From an uncultured Lachnospiraceae bacterium (lineage in GTDB: Bacteria > Bacillota > Clostridia > Lachnospirales > Lachnospiraceae): a stretch of 64,000 bases of DNA. The DNA lies in the NCBI GenBank assembly GCA_900551895.1, contig URXX01000002.1, positions 62,001 through 126,000 on the forward strand. Direction: 5' to 3'. Below the pieces are notes generated by a model that was given only the letters and a program-made list of their open reading frames with translations, was not told the origin of the DNA and ran no database searches. The position numbers and the translations under genes were made by a program. The first letter of the stretch is position 1; each line of letters opens with the position of its first letter. Shown here in pieces: positions 9,138-18,115 of this stretch.

Positions 9138-10223
9138 TTATTTTGCTTGAATATATCCCTGTGCCGTCAATGTTTCCGCACAAAGAATTGCTCCCCCTGC
9201 TGCACCTCTCACCGTATTATGTGACAGTCCTACAAATTTAAAATCATAGACAGTATCTTCTCTCAGTCTTCCTACGGAAACTCCCATACCGTTTTCAAAA
9301 TCAACATCCAATTTTACCTGCGGGCGATTTTCTTCCTCCAAGTATTGGATAAACTGCTTTGGAGCGCTCGGAAGATTTAATTCCTGCGGAAGTCCTTTAA
9401 ATTCCAATAATTTTTCAATCAACTGTTCTTTTGTCGGTTTCTTTGCAAATTTTACAAACACTGCCGAAGTATGTCCGTTTAAAACCGGAACACGAATACA
9501 TTGTGTTGTAATTACAGGCTGTTCTGCCTTTACAATTTCTCCGTCAGCTACTTTACCCCAAATTTTTAATGGCTCCTGCTCACTTTTTTCTTCTTCCCCG
9601 CCAATAAACGGAATAATATTTTCAATCATCTCCGGCCATTCTCTAAATGTTTTTCCCGCTCCGGAAATTGCCTGATATGTTGTGGCAACAACTTCTGTCG
9701 GCTCAAATTTTTTCCATGCAGTAAGAACAGGGGCATAACTTTGTATAGAACAGTTCGGTTTTACTGCCACGAACCCTCTTTTTGTTCCTAATCTTTCTTT
9801 CTGTGCCGCAATTACCTCGAAATGCTCCGCATTGATTTCCGGAATAACCATAGGCACATCTTTTGTCCAACGGTGTGCGCTATTATTGGAAACGACAGGG
9901 GTTTCTGCCTTTGCATAAGCGTCCTCTATATCGCGAATTTCCTCTTTCTTCATATCAACCGCACTGAAAACAAAATCTACCTGTGCGGAAATTGTTTCCA
10001 CTTCATGCACGTTCATCACCGTTAAAGTTTTTACTTTTTCAGGAATCGGCGTATCCATTTTCCAGCGGTCGCCAACCGCTTCTTCATATGTTTTCCCTGC
10101 TGATTTCGGGCTTGCCGCCACCACTGTCACTTCATACCACGGATGATTTTCCAGCAAAGAGATAAAACGCTGTCCAACCATACCTGTCGCTCCAAGAATT
10201 CCCACTCTTAATTTCTCTGTCAT
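9138..10223 (-). CDS. asd: Aspartate-semialdehyde dehydrogenase
   Basis: Reduces aspartyl-4-phosphate to aspartate semialdehyde for lysine, threonine, methionine and diaminopimelate synthesis. The 361-residue protein begins with the NADP-binding GILGATGMVGQRF, has the active-site Cys in AVKPNCSIQSYAP and a C-terminal SHNTVRGAAGGAI. Length and motifs fit the archaeal/fungal-like class of Asd rather than the E. coli type. It heads a run with galM and topB. Confidence 0.95.
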   Translation of the reverse strand: MTEKLRVGILGATGMVGQRFISLLENHPWYEVTVVAASPKSAGKTYEEAVGDRWKMDTPIPEKVKTLTVMNVHEVETISAQVDFVFSAVDMKKEEIRDIEDAYAKAETPVVSNNSAHRWTKDVPMVIPEINAEHFEVIAAQKERLGTKRGFVAVKPNCSIQSYAPVLTAWKKFEPTEVVATTYQAISGAGKTFREWPEMIENIIPFIGGEEEKSEQEPLKIWGKVADGEIVKAEQPVITTQCIRVPVLNGHTSAVFVKFAKKPTKEQLIEKLLEFKGLPQELNLPSAPKQFIQYLEEENRPQVKLDVDFENGMGVSVGRLREDTVYDFKFVGLSHNTVRGAAGGAILCAETLTAQGYIQAK

Positions 10224-10260
10224 CTTTCATTCCTCATTTCTTATTCTCTTTTGTTGTCAA

Positions 10261-10872
10261 TTATTTCTTTCTCTCCTGCATGGAATATATGCAGCCGCAG
10301 TAATCCTGCCGATAAAGACCATATTCTTTTGAAAGTTCAATAGAACGTTTGTATCCGTTTTTCTTCTTAAAATCGGACTGTAAATACTCCACTCCATACT
10401 TTTTACCTAACGCAGTGCCTATTTCATTCAGTTTTTCTGCATTCTTCATCGGACTGATGCTGAGTGTCGTCGTAAAATAATCAAACTCACCTTCTTTGGC
10501 AAGTTTTGCCGCCTCTTCCAATCTGAGTGCGTAACATTTAAAACAGCGTTCTTTTCCCTCTTTTAAATGTTCGAACCCCTTCGCCATTTCATAAAATTTC
10601 TCTTTGTCATAATTTCCTGCAATAAACGATACAGGATATTTCATTTCCATTTCCTCGATAAGCGTCTGCTGTTCCAAAATACGCTTTGTATATTCACTTT
10701 CCGGAAAAATATTCGGATTATAATAAAATACCGTGATTTCAAAATGTTTTGATAAATATTCCAGTACATAACTGCTACACGGTGCACAGCAACTATGCAA
10801 TAACAGTCTTGGAGTACGTTCTTCCTTCTCCAATTTTACCAGTAATTTTTCCAATTCTTTTTGATAGTTCAT
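10261..10872 (-). CDS. queH: Epoxyqueuosine reductase QueH
   Basis: Carries out the last step of queuosine synthesis in tRNA by a cobalamin-independent route. The 203-residue protein shows the family cysteines: LLLHSCCAPCSSYVLE near the N-terminus, RCFKCYALRLEEAA in the middle and DYCGCIYSMQE at the end. The ATG at 10872 has GGAG seven bases upstream; longer frames reaching 10953 run through the promoter and are rejected. Confidence 0.92.
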   Translation of the reverse strand: MNYQKELEKLLVKLEKEERTPRLLLHSCCAPCSSYVLEYLSKHFEITVFYYNPNIFPESEYTKRILEQQTLIEEMEMKYPVSFIAGNYDKEKFYEMAKGFEHLKEGKERCFKCYALRLEEAAKLAKEGEFDYFTTTLSISPMKNAEKLNEIGTALGKKYGVEYLQSDFKKKNGYKRSIELSKEYGLYRQDYCGCIYSMQERKK

Positions 10873-10903
10873 TGTCTTTCTCCATAAATATTTTATTTTA
10901 TAA

Positions 10904-10932
10904 ATTATACTCTTTCTCATCTCCGCAATCAA
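10904..10932 (-). promoter_or_regulatory. queH promoter
   Basis: TTGATT (10927-10932), 17-base spacer, TATAAT (10904-10909) on the minus strand, ending 31 bases upstream of the queH ATG. Confidence 0.75.
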
Positions 10933-10986
10933 GCACTCATTTTTAATTCTCACATAAACTACTATATACGGAAAATGGAGGTTTTT

Positions 10987-11754
10987 ATGGAAAAGATATT
11001 AGAAATAAAAAATCTGAGTTATACTTATCACAGTTTGGACGGAGAAACGCAAGCATTAAAAAACATTTCCTTTGGAATGGAGGAAGGAGAATTTTTATCT
11101 GTTGTAGGTCCTTCGGGATGCGGTAAATCCACTTTACTTTCAATTATTTGCGGACTGCTTACACCTGACTTTCCCGCTGTTTCATTTCATGGCAGACCAC
11201 TGAAAGAGAACAATAATAAAATCGGATATATGCTCCAACATGACCACCTCTTTGAATGGCGGACAATATATCAGAATGTCCTTTTAGGATTGGAAATTCA
11301 GCACAAACTTTCTGTAAAAACAAAGGAAAAAGCAAAAAAACTTCTCGAAATTTATGGTCTGAAAGAATTTTCCAACGCAAAACCGTCCGAATTATCGGGA
11401 GGTATGCGACAGCGTGCTGCACTTGTGCGAACATTGGTATTAGAACCTGAACTTCTTCTTTTAGACGAACCGTTTTCAGCGCTGGACTATCAAACAAGAC
11501 TAAAAGTCGGAGATGATATTGGACAGATTATCCGAAAAGAAAAGAAAACCGCAATTCTTGTTACCCATGATTTATCTGAAGCAATCAGTTTGGGTGACAG
11601 GGTTCTTATCTTATCAAAACGGCCTGCCTCTATTCAAAAAACCGTTCCGCTTCATTTTGATTTAGAAACGGATACACCTCTTCAACGAAGAAACACATCC
11701 GAATTTAAAGACTATTTCAATTTAATATGGAAGGAGTTAAATAAAAATGAATGA
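10987..11754 (+). CDS. ABC transporter ATPase, NitT/TauT (SsuB/TauB) type
   Basis: A 255-residue ATPase for a small-molecule importer. Motifs: Walker A GPSGCGKST, Q-loop region GYMLQHDHLFEWRT, signature LSGGMRQRAALVRTL, Walker B LLLLDEPFSALD and switch LVTHDLSEA. The ATG at 10987 is preferred to the one at 10975 because GGAGG (10977-10981) lies five bases before it. The gene overlaps the permease gene by eight bases. No periplasmic-binding-protein gene is adjacent, so the substrate is open. Confidence 0.92.
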   Translation: MEKILEIKNLSYTYHSLDGETQALKNISFGMEEGEFLSVVGPSGCGKSTLLSIICGLLTPDFPAVSFHGRPLKENNNKIGYMLQHDHLFEWRTIYQNVLLGLEIQHKLSVKTKEKAKKLLEIYGLKEFSNAKPSELSGGMRQRAALVRTLVLEPELLLLDEPFSALDYQTRLKVGDDIGQIIRKEKKTAILVTHDLSEAISLGDRVLILSKRPASIQKTVPLHFDLETDTPLQRRNTSEFKDYFNLIWKELNKNE

Positions 11755-12544
11755 AATTTCTACTGCTCAAATACTTTATCTGAAAAAACAAAAGAGGCAT
11801 AAATATATCGTTTCCTTTTCCCGCGTGCTTATTTTAATTCTCTTTTTATTCTTATGGGAATTCACGGCACACTATGAAATTATCGATTCTTTTGTTTTTA
11901 GCAATCCGTCTAAAATCGTCAAATGCTTTTGGTCAATGGTTTTAGATAAAAGCATCTTTTTTCATATGGGAATAACACTTTATGAAACGATTTTTAGTTT
12001 CCTTTTTGTTATCTTTTTCAGTATACTCCTCGCCGTTTTACTATGGTCAAGCCGAAAATTATCCGACATAGCCGAACCTTATCTTGTTGTTTTAAACAGT
12101 CTTCCGAAGTCTGCCCTTGCCCCGCTTTTAATTGTATGGCTAGGTGCAAATCCGACTACCATTATTGTCTGCGGAATGTCCATAGCAATTTTTGGAAGTA
12201 TTCTCAGTTTATATACAAATTTTATTCATGTGGACGAGGAGGAAATCAAACTCATTTATACACTGCACGGCAATCGTTTTCATGCACTGACAAAAGTCGT
12301 TTTACCAAGTTCCGTTCCTGCCATTATGAATATGATGAAAGTCAACATCGGGCTTTGCCTTGTAGGTGTTGTTATCGGAGAGTTTTTGGCGGCAAAAAGC
12401 GGACTTGGATATTTAATCATTTATTCCAGTCAGGTATTTAAAATGGATTGGCTTTTAATGTCCATTGTTCTTCTCTGTATAATGGCTATGGCTCTGTATA
12501 CGTTTATCTCTTTTATTCAAAAACAGTATCAAAAAAGGAGATAA
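11747..12544 (+). CDS. ABC transporter permease, NitT/TauT type
   Basis: A 265-residue membrane protein with about six transmembrane helices and the EAA-type coupling loop (LIYTLHGNRFHALTKVVLP). The line PKSALAPLLIVWLGANP is typical of SsuC/TauC/ThiX permeases. It begins inside the ATPase gene (8-base overlap) with AAGGAG about ten bases upstream. The two genes stand alone between queH and glpK. Candidate substrates for this family include taurine/sulfonates and thiamine precursors; nothing in the sequence decides. Confidence 0.88.
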   Translation: MNEISTAQILYLKKQKRHKYIVSFSRVLILILFLFLWEFTAHYEIIDSFVFSNPSKIVKCFWSMVLDKSIFFHMGITLYETIFSFLFVIFFSILLAVLLWSSRKLSDIAEPYLVVLNSLPKSALAPLLIVWLGANPTTIIVCGMSIAIFGSILSLYTNFIHVDEEEIKLIYTLHGNRFHALTKVVLPSSVPAIMNMMKVNIGLCLVGVVIGEFLAAKSGLGYLIIYSSQVFKMDWLLMSIVLLCIMAMALYTFISFIQKQYQKRR

Positions 12545-12552
12545 ACGACAAA

Positions 12553-12574
12553 CAGTTGCGGAAAACCGCAACTG
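12553..12574. terminator. Terminator hairpin between convergent genes
   Basis: CAGTTGCGG and CCGCAACTG arms with an AAAA loop lie between the permease and glpK stops. The T tract is weak on both strands (TTTGTCGTTT on the minus side). Confidence 0.5.
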
Positions 12575-12585
12575 CCTACATACAT

Positions 12586-14082
12586 CTATTCTTCTTTCGC
12601 CCATTCATAAGAATATTTCACCGCTTTATTCCAGCCTTTTATCTTCTTTTCACGCTCTTCTTCTGTAATCTGCGGCTTAAACTCTTTATTCTTCTGCCAA
12701 TTTTTCACCACATCTTCTTTATCTGCCCAATATCCTACAGCCAAGCCGGCAAGATATGCTGCACCCATTGCTGTCGTTTCTACGCATTTCGGGCGAATTA
12801 CGGGAGCGTCCATAATGTCTGCCTGTACCTGCATAAGAAAATCATTTGCACTCGCCCCTCCGTCCACTTTTAATGCCGGAATGGAGATACCCGAATCTGC
12901 TTTCATCGCCTCCAAAACATCATGCACCTGATAGGCAAGTGACTCTAAAGTGGCTCTTATAATATGATAACGATTCACTCCTCTTGTAATTCCGACTATC
13001 GTTCCCCTTGCATACTGATCCCAGTGAGGCGCTCCAAGTCCCGTAAATGCCGGAACAACATAACAACCATTTGTATCCTCAACTTTCTGTGCCAAACTTT
13101 CAGAGTCTTTCGCCGAATCAATCAATTTCATCTCATCACGCAGCCACTGTATCGCTGCCCCCGCCACAAAAATCGATCCCTCCAAAGCATAGTTGACCTT
13201 TCCGTCCAATCCCCATGCAATCGTTGTAACTAACCCGTGATTGGAAAATACCGGTTTCTCACCTGTATTCATTAAAAGAAAACAACCCGTTCCGTAAGTA
13301 TTTTTCGCTTCCCCCTCCTGAAAACAGGTTTGTCCGAATAATGCCGCCTGCTGATCTCCCGCTGCCCCTCCGATTGCTATCTCATCACCGAAAAATGATG
13401 AATCCGTCATTCCATATACGCAGCTTGACGGTTTTACTTCGGGAAGCATTTTCTTAGGAATTTGCAATTTTTGTAAAATTTCATCGTCCCACTCTAACGT
13501 ATTGATATTAAATAACATTGTTCTGGAAGCATTGGAATAGTCCGTAACGTGTACTCTCCCTTTCGTCAGTCTCCAAATCAGCCACGTTTCCACCGTTCCA
13601 AATAAAAGTCTGCCCTCTTCTGCTTTTTCTCTCGCTCCGTCCACATTATCTAAAATCCACTTGACTTTTGTAGCGGAAAAATAAGCATCAATGACAAGTC
13701 CTGTTTTTTTACGGAAAAACTCTGTCATTCCTTCTTCTTTCAATTTGTCACAGTAATCCGAAGTTCTTCTGCACTGCCACACAATCGCATTGTATACCGG
13801 TTCTCCAGTTTCCTTATCCCATACGATTGCCGTTTCCCGCTGATTTGTAATTCCTATCGCTGCAATATCTTTTGCGGAAGCACCGATTTTGTTCATCGCC
13901 TCCACTGCCACTCCTAACTGTGTAGACCATATTTCATTGGCATCATGTTCTACCCAGCCCGGTTTTGGGAAATACTGTGTAAATTCTTTCTGTGCCACAC
14001 TGCACATTTCTCCCTTCTCATTAAACAAAATGCAACGATTGCTTGTCGTTCCCGCATCCAGTGCCATAATATATTTTCCCAT
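12586..14082 (-). CDS. glpK: Glycerol kinase
   Basis: Phosphorylates glycerol with ATP to glycerol 3-phosphate. The 498-residue FGGY-family protein starts with the phosphate-binding MALDAGTTSNRCILF and has the conserved HDANEIW, AAGDQQAALFGQTCF and the adenosine-site GGASANDFLMQVQAD. In low-GC Gram-positive bacteria this enzyme can be activated by HPr; the region near residues 225-240 (SFFGDEIAIGG) is where the phosphorylated His lies in enterococcal GlpK, and no His is present there. No glpF or glpO is adjacent. GAGGAG precedes the ATG. Confidence 0.97.
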   Translation of the reverse strand: MGKYIMALDAGTTSNRCILFNEKGEMCSVAQKEFTQYFPKPGWVEHDANEIWSTQLGVAVEAMNKIGASAKDIAAIGITNQRETAIVWDKETGEPVYNAIVWQCRRTSDYCDKLKEEGMTEFFRKKTGLVIDAYFSATKVKWILDNVDGAREKAEEGRLLFGTVETWLIWRLTKGRVHVTDYSNASRTMLFNINTLEWDDEILQKLQIPKKMLPEVKPSSCVYGMTDSSFFGDEIAIGGAAGDQQAALFGQTCFQEGEAKNTYGTGCFLLMNTGEKPVFSNHGLVTTIAWGLDGKVNYALEGSIFVAGAAIQWLRDEMKLIDSAKDSESLAQKVEDTNGCYVVPAFTGLGAPHWDQYARGTIVGITRGVNRYHIIRATLESLAYQVHDVLEAMKADSGISIPALKVDGGASANDFLMQVQADIMDAPVIRPKCVETTAMGAAYLAGLAVGYWADKEDVVKNWQKNKEFKPQITEEEREKKIKGWNKAVKYSYEWAKEE

Positions 14083-14146
14083 AATTCTCTCCTCTTTCTT
14101 ATTTCACTGACGTCTTTCAATCTAAATTCCACTAACCTGTCAAATA

Positions 14147-15088
14147 CTACGGATTACACATTTTACACGGAGAGTAGGACTGTTTCAGCAGGTCATCTCT
14201 CTTTCCGTTAAAAGTTTTTTTATTTTTTTCCTTAATATCTTTTACCCCTTTACAATTTGGCAAATGAAATTTCTTCGTATTTGTATTCAAAATATACGAA
14301 CTTTCCTTATTGTTCTTTTCCTGCTCAGAAACAGTTCCCTCATATTCCACCGCAACAGAATCGGTGTCTAAAAATACACCCGTATATTTAGATTCCCCTG
14401 TCTGATAGTTCATTTCAATTCCCGGCTGTACATTGTAGAAAAACACACAGTAGGACACACCCTCTCCTTTATCTTCAACAGAGTACCCCTCCATAAGAAG
14501 TCCTCTGCAAAGCATTTCCTTATCTACAAAAACAGGGGTGACACGGTACATCACATGATTTCCCGTTTCTTTTATGTAATCCGCTACAAGATTTTCATAT
14601 TCCAGCATTTCTAAATTCATGTATCTCGTTCCGCTGACCAGATTTTTCTCATTGGCATTTTCCGCCCCTAACTGCCAGCCGATACAATGTGCTCTGTTTA
14701 AAATAAATTTTCCCTGCACACAGTCATATTTTACAGACTGCCAGCCTGTCGGCTTTACATTGCCGATTTTTCCTCTTTTTTCTCTCTCTTTAGGCATTGT
14801 ATCTTTGCTCAGACAAGCAACTGACGTTGTACAGCGTCCTAAAGAGTCTAATTCCCCATATTCCTCAAAAGACTTATCCGTAATCTCTTCCTCCGTAAAG
14901 TACGGAACATTTCCGTTCACTTCTACATACGGTTCTCCGCTATATTCCGGAATGGACGCATAGTCAAATGTTCCTCCGGATAAATTCACTTCGTTTTCTT
15001 TCTGATTTGTTGTCGCATTAATATTTCCGCAGGCAGTTATATTTACGGATAATAACAGTGCGAGTAGTAACGCCTTTATTCTATTCAT
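14147..15088 (-). CDS. Secreted DNA/RNA non-specific endonuclease lipoprotein
   Basis: The 313-residue protein begins with a lipoprotein signal (hydrophobic residues 4-17, lipobox ITAC, Cys at about 20). The central region, with GRCTTSVACLSKDTMP, ILNRAHCIGWQLGAENANEKN and a following Asn-rich stretch, matches the NucA/DNA-entry-nuclease type of the endonuclease NS family, in which the His of the R-x-H segment and the downstream Asn bind the metal. The C-terminal 50 residues carry FHLPNCKGVKDI and YSPCKMCNP, a Cys-rich zinc-ribbon-like tail common on such nucleases. It probably degrades extracellular nucleic acid; a role in DNA uptake is possible. Confidence 0.82.
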   Translation of the reverse strand: MNRIKALLLALLLSVNITACGNINATTNQKENEVNLSGGTFDYASIPEYSGEPYVEVNGNVPYFTEEEITDKSFEEYGELDSLGRCTTSVACLSKDTMPKEREKRGKIGNVKPTGWQSVKYDCVQGKFILNRAHCIGWQLGAENANEKNLVSGTRYMNLEMLEYENLVADYIKETGNHVMYRVTPVFVDKEMLCRGLLMEGYSVEDKGEGVSYCVFFYNVQPGIEMNYQTGESKYTGVFLDTDSVAVEYEGTVSEQEKNNKESSYILNTNTKKFHLPNCKGVKDIKEKNKKTFNGKRDDLLKQSYSPCKMCNP

Positions 15089-15110
15089 TTTCTTGTCCTC
15101 CTTATTTTAT

Positions 15111-15767
15111 CTATACATGAATCAACTTTTTCTTCGCCCACAAAAAAAGTTGTTCCGATGCCTCTTGAAAATCCGGTTCTTCATTTTTCTTCATTCTGGC
15201 ATATTGCTCAATAATCTCTTTTTCCTGTTCTCCTACAAGTGTGCCGAGTGTCTTATGTCTGCTTACATACACTCCCTCGTTTTGATAATATGCAGCCTGT
15301 ATGACAAAAAGTGCCGCCTTATATAACCCTTTTAATATCTCCTCACTTTTTTCGTGAACCATATTGTGTACGCACGCATGATAAATATTGCACACACCGA
15401 TTTTTATCGCTCTTTGAATCGTTTCTTCATTTAATTTTCCCTTTATCTCATCAATATTTCCATAAATTGCTTTTGTGTCAAAATAAAATTGAAATAAGTC
15501 TGAAGTTTCCCAATGAGATAATTCTTCTTTTCCTGAAAGAAATCCGCATATCTTTTCCCGATACTCTAATTTATCGAGCATCTCCGAATACTTTCTTATA
15601 TCATCACCGCCTAATTCATCTAAGATTACAACAATATCTATATCGCTCTCTTCGGTCGCTTCACCTCTCGCATAACTTCCCTGCGATCCGATAAATACAA
15701 TTCGATTTTCAAAGGTTTCTCTTAACTGCTTTTCAAATAGTTTCAGCCATTCTTCTATTACAACCAT
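15111..15767 (-). CDS. Nucleotidyltransferase-domain protein
   Basis: The 218-residue cytoplasmic protein has a Pol-beta-type nucleotidyltransferase core: GSQGSYARGEATEESDIDIVVI gives the G-S-x(n)-D-x-D metal site (motif split here as GS at about 27-28 and DIDIV). The C-terminal half is helical and looks like the substrate or HEPN-like half found in single-chain MNT proteins and aminoglycoside adenylyltransferases. No Rx4-6H HEPN catalytic motif is evident and there is no partner toxin gene. The substrate is unknown. Confidence 0.7.
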   Translation of the reverse strand: MVVIEEWLKLFEKQLRETFENRIVFIGSQGSYARGEATEESDIDIVVILDELGGDDIRKYSEMLDKLEYREKICGFLSGKEELSHWETSDLFQFYFDTKAIYGNIDEIKGKLNEETIQRAIKIGVCNIYHACVHNMVHEKSEEILKGLYKAALFVIQAAYYQNEGVYVSRHKTLGTLVGEQEKEIIEQYARMKKNEEPDFQEASEQLFLWAKKKLIHV

Positions 15768-15805
15768 ACTTTTCTCCTTTATTCTGTCATTTTTCTAATA
15801 TACTT

Positions 15806-15834
15806 AAAAAAAGCCATAGACAATGTCTACGACT
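15806..15834 (-). terminator. Terminator after tRNA-Thr
   Basis: On the minus strand an 11-bp stem (AGTCGTAGACA with TGTCTATGGCT, two G-U pairs) is followed by seven T residues. Confidence 0.85.
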
Positions 15835-15846
15835 TTCTCCCATTTA

Positions 15847-15919
15847 AGCTGAAAATCGGACTTGAACCGACGACCCCTTCATTACGAGTGAAGTGCTCTA
15901 CCAACTGAGCTATTTCAGC
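15847..15919 (-). tRNA. tRNA-Thr (anticodon CGT)
   Basis: A 73-base cloverleaf: acceptor GCTGAAA with TTTCAGC, D arm GCTC/GAGC, anticodon stem CTTCA/TGAAG around loop CTCGTAA (anticodon CGT, reads ACG), and a T arm containing GGTTCAAGTCC. No CCA is encoded. It lies 33 bases downstream of mscS and may be cotranscribed with it. Confidence 0.95.
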
Positions 15920-15952
15920 ATTTGGCTACGTTTAACGCAACCACAAATAATA

Positions 15953-16891
15953 TTATATACGATTTTCAAAATTTTGCAACTGTTTTTTTTCGTCATTTTC
16001 CTTCATGTGCAGAGTAATTTGCTGATAAGGAATTTCAATATGATTTTCATCTAAAGCCAACTTGATTTCTTCTAATAATCTCCATCGCGTAGGCCAATAT
16101 TCATCTGTTTTCACCCAAGCACGCGTACCGATTACGACAGAACTAGCTCCCAACTGATCTACAAACACTAAAATTTCTTCCTCTTTTAAAATACTGTCGT
16201 CTTCTTTCAAAAGCCCTTCAATAATCTCTTTCGCCTTTCGCAAATCTGCCTCATAAGAAATATCAATACTCAAGTCAAGCCTTCTGACATCTTTTGCCGT
16301 TACATTTGTTAAACTCGTATTTGCCAATGTTCCGTTTGGAATAACGATTGTTTTATTATCTACAGTTGACAATTTTGTATAGAAGATTTGTATTTCCTTT
16401 ACCGTACCTTCATTTTTTTGACTATCCTCTATAATATAATCACCGACAACAAACGGCTTGAGAAGAAGAATCAAAACACCTCCTGCAAAGTTGGATAAAC
16501 TTCCCTGTAGCGCAAGACCGATTGCCACACCACCTGATGCAAGCAATGCCGCCACAGACGCCGTATCTACACCAAATTTTGCTGCTATCGAAAAAATCAA
16601 CAATGCGTAAAGAATAACTTTTACCATAGAATCGATAAATTGTTGTACTCCTTTATCTGCACTGGAACGTTCAAAAGAACGTCTGATAATTTTGCGAATG
16701 ATTTTAATGACTTTTCTTCCGATAAAAAAGAAAATAATTGCCAATAAAACTTTTACCCCAAATGCTATAAGAGCAGGTATATTCTCGTTAATGTATTCTG
16801 CAAACTTTCCCATTTCCTTAGCAGCCTCCGTCGTCACTTCCGTTACTTCTTTTGTTACTTCGCCATTTGCCGTATCTGTTAAAAAAATCAT
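15953..16891 (-). CDS. mscS: Small-conductance mechanosensitive channel
   Basis: Homo-heptameric membrane channel that opens under osmotic down-shock. The 312-residue protein has an N-terminal extension, about three transmembrane helices, and the pore-lining helix with small residues (ALLASGGVAIGLALQGSLSNFAGG) followed by KPFVVGDYI, the MscS family signature. The C-terminal alpha/beta domain includes DISYEADLRKAKEII. AAGGAGG precedes the ATG. It is near the end of the ffh-to-tRNA gene run. Confidence 0.93.
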   Translation of the reverse strand: MIFLTDTANGEVTKEVTEVTTEAAKEMGKFAEYINENIPALIAFGVKVLLAIIFFFIGRKVIKIIRKIIRRSFERSSADKGVQQFIDSMVKVILYALLIFSIAAKFGVDTASVAALLASGGVAIGLALQGSLSNFAGGVLILLLKPFVVGDYIIEDSQKNEGTVKEIQIFYTKLSTVDNKTIVIPNGTLANTSLTNVTAKDVRRLDLSIDISYEADLRKAKEIIEGLLKEDDSILKEEEILVFVDQLGASSVVIGTRAWVKTDEYWPTRWRLLEEIKLALDENHIEIPYQQITLHMKENDEKKQLQNFENRI

Positions 16892-16901
16892 TCCTGCCTC
16901 C

Positions 16902-17747
16902 TTACTGAATGGTTAAAAATGCGGCTAAATTTCCTCTTTTCCCATGGGATGCACGATGCGAAAAAAGAAATTCACTATTACAACAGGTACAAATATTTGT
17001 CACTGCAATATGTTCTTTTTCAATTCCTGCCTCCAAAAATATATACTCATTTGCTTTCCACAGATTTAACTGATATTTTCCGTTTTCTTTCTCATAAAAT
17101 AAATCCGCCCAATACTTTTCTGCAAATGCATTCTTGAATTCCTCGATTACATCTTTGCTGACTTCGTAGCAGTCCTGACAGATAGACGGGCCTATTGCCG
17201 CAAGAATATCCTTTGGATTTGAGCCGTATTCCTCCTGCATTTTCTCCACAGTTTTCTTTCCGATTTTGCCTACTGTTCCACGCCAGCCCGAGTGACTAAG
17301 CCCGATTGCCTTTTTTACCGGATCAACAAAAAATAACGGAACACAGTCTGCATAAAAAGTGGAAAGACAGATTCCCTGAACGTTTGTCACAAGACCGTCC
17401 ACATCATCGTAGTCCAATGATTTTGTAAACCCTTTTCCTCGATCTTTTTCCGTGACAACACGCACATTGGTCGTATGCGTCTGCTTAGAAAAAACAAAAT
17501 CGTTTTCTTCCACTTCCAACACATCCGCCATTCTTCTGAAATTTTCGCGTACATCCTCTTCTCTGTCCCCTCTTGCAAAACTAAGGTTCATCGTACTGCA
17601 TACCCCTTTGCTTACTCCTCCCAATCGGGTGGAAAATGCGTGTTTCACCATTCCCGTTTCTTCAAACATTGGGTAGGTCAGATAATATACGCCGTTTTTC
17701 TCGTTTTCATTCAATACTTTTTCTTTATTTTTATATACAATATTCAT
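16902..17747 (-). CDS. pgeF: PgeF/YfiH-family laccase-domain protein
   Basis: YfiH proteins act on purine nucleosides or edit peptidoglycan precursors (PgeF removes wrongly incorporated Ser from UDP-MurNAc). The 281-residue protein has the metal-site residues in YADCVPLFFVDP, LSHSGWRGTVGKI and the C-terminal CTCCNSEFLFSHRASHGKRG. Eight bases separate it from yraN, and GGTGAG precedes the ATG. Confidence 0.9.
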   Translation of the reverse strand: MNIVYKNKEKVLNENEKNGVYYLTYPMFEETGMVKHAFSTRLGGVSKGVCSTMNLSFARGDREEDVRENFRRMADVLEVEENDFVFSKQTHTTNVRVVTEKDRGKGFTKSLDYDDVDGLVTNVQGICLSTFYADCVPLFFVDPVKKAIGLSHSGWRGTVGKIGKKTVEKMQEEYGSNPKDILAAIGPSICQDCYEVSKDVIEEFKNAFAEKYWADLFYEKENGKYQLNLWKANEYIFLEAGIEKEHIAVTNICTCCNSEFLFSHRASHGKRGNLAAFLTIQ

Positions 17748-17755
17748 TTTCTCAC

Positions 17756-18112
17756 CTATGAAATATATGCAAACGCATTTTTAATGATTTCTATCTTATC
17801 TCCCGTAATGCCTACAACATCAAAACGGCACGGAACATCGACTATTTGATGTTTTGTTATATAATATAATGCCGTTCTGCATATCTTTTTCTGCTTATAA
17901 ATGGTTACCGCCTCAAAAGGCGTTCCTTTTCTATTGTTTGAGCGATATTTCACTTCACAAAACACGAGCGTTTCACCGTCCATAGCAACAATATCAATCT
18001 CTCCGCTTTTGCAGCGAAAATTATATTCTATAACAGAATATCCTCTTGTTTCTAAATATTCTCCCGCCTGTTTTTCAAAGGCACTTCCAATTTCTCTCGT
18101 ATTTTTTCTCAT
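17756..18112 (-). CDS. yraN: YraN family (UPF0102) endonuclease-like protein
   Basis: A 118-residue protein with a restriction-endonuclease-like fold: Glu in GEIDIVAMDGETLVFCEVKYR gives the E-x(n)-D...E-V-K pattern. The function is not established; the gene is very often beside rnhB, as here (three-base gap). Confidence 0.9.
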   Translation of the reverse strand: MRKNTREIGSAFEKQAGEYLETRGYSVIEYNFRCKSGEIDIVAMDGETLVFCEVKYRSNNRKGTPFEAVTIYKQKKICRTALYYITKHQIVDVPCRFDVVGITGDKIEIIKNAFAYIS

Positions 18113-18115
18113 CGT

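Noticed and set aside
10933..10986. A TPP or other riboswitch ahead of the two-gene ABC importer
   Set aside because: The gap is too short and shows no conserved riboswitch core or terminator.
15111..15767. An MNT-HEPN toxin-antitoxin module
   Set aside because: Only one gene is present and no Rx4-6H HEPN motif is visible, so a simple nucleotidyltransferase is more likely.
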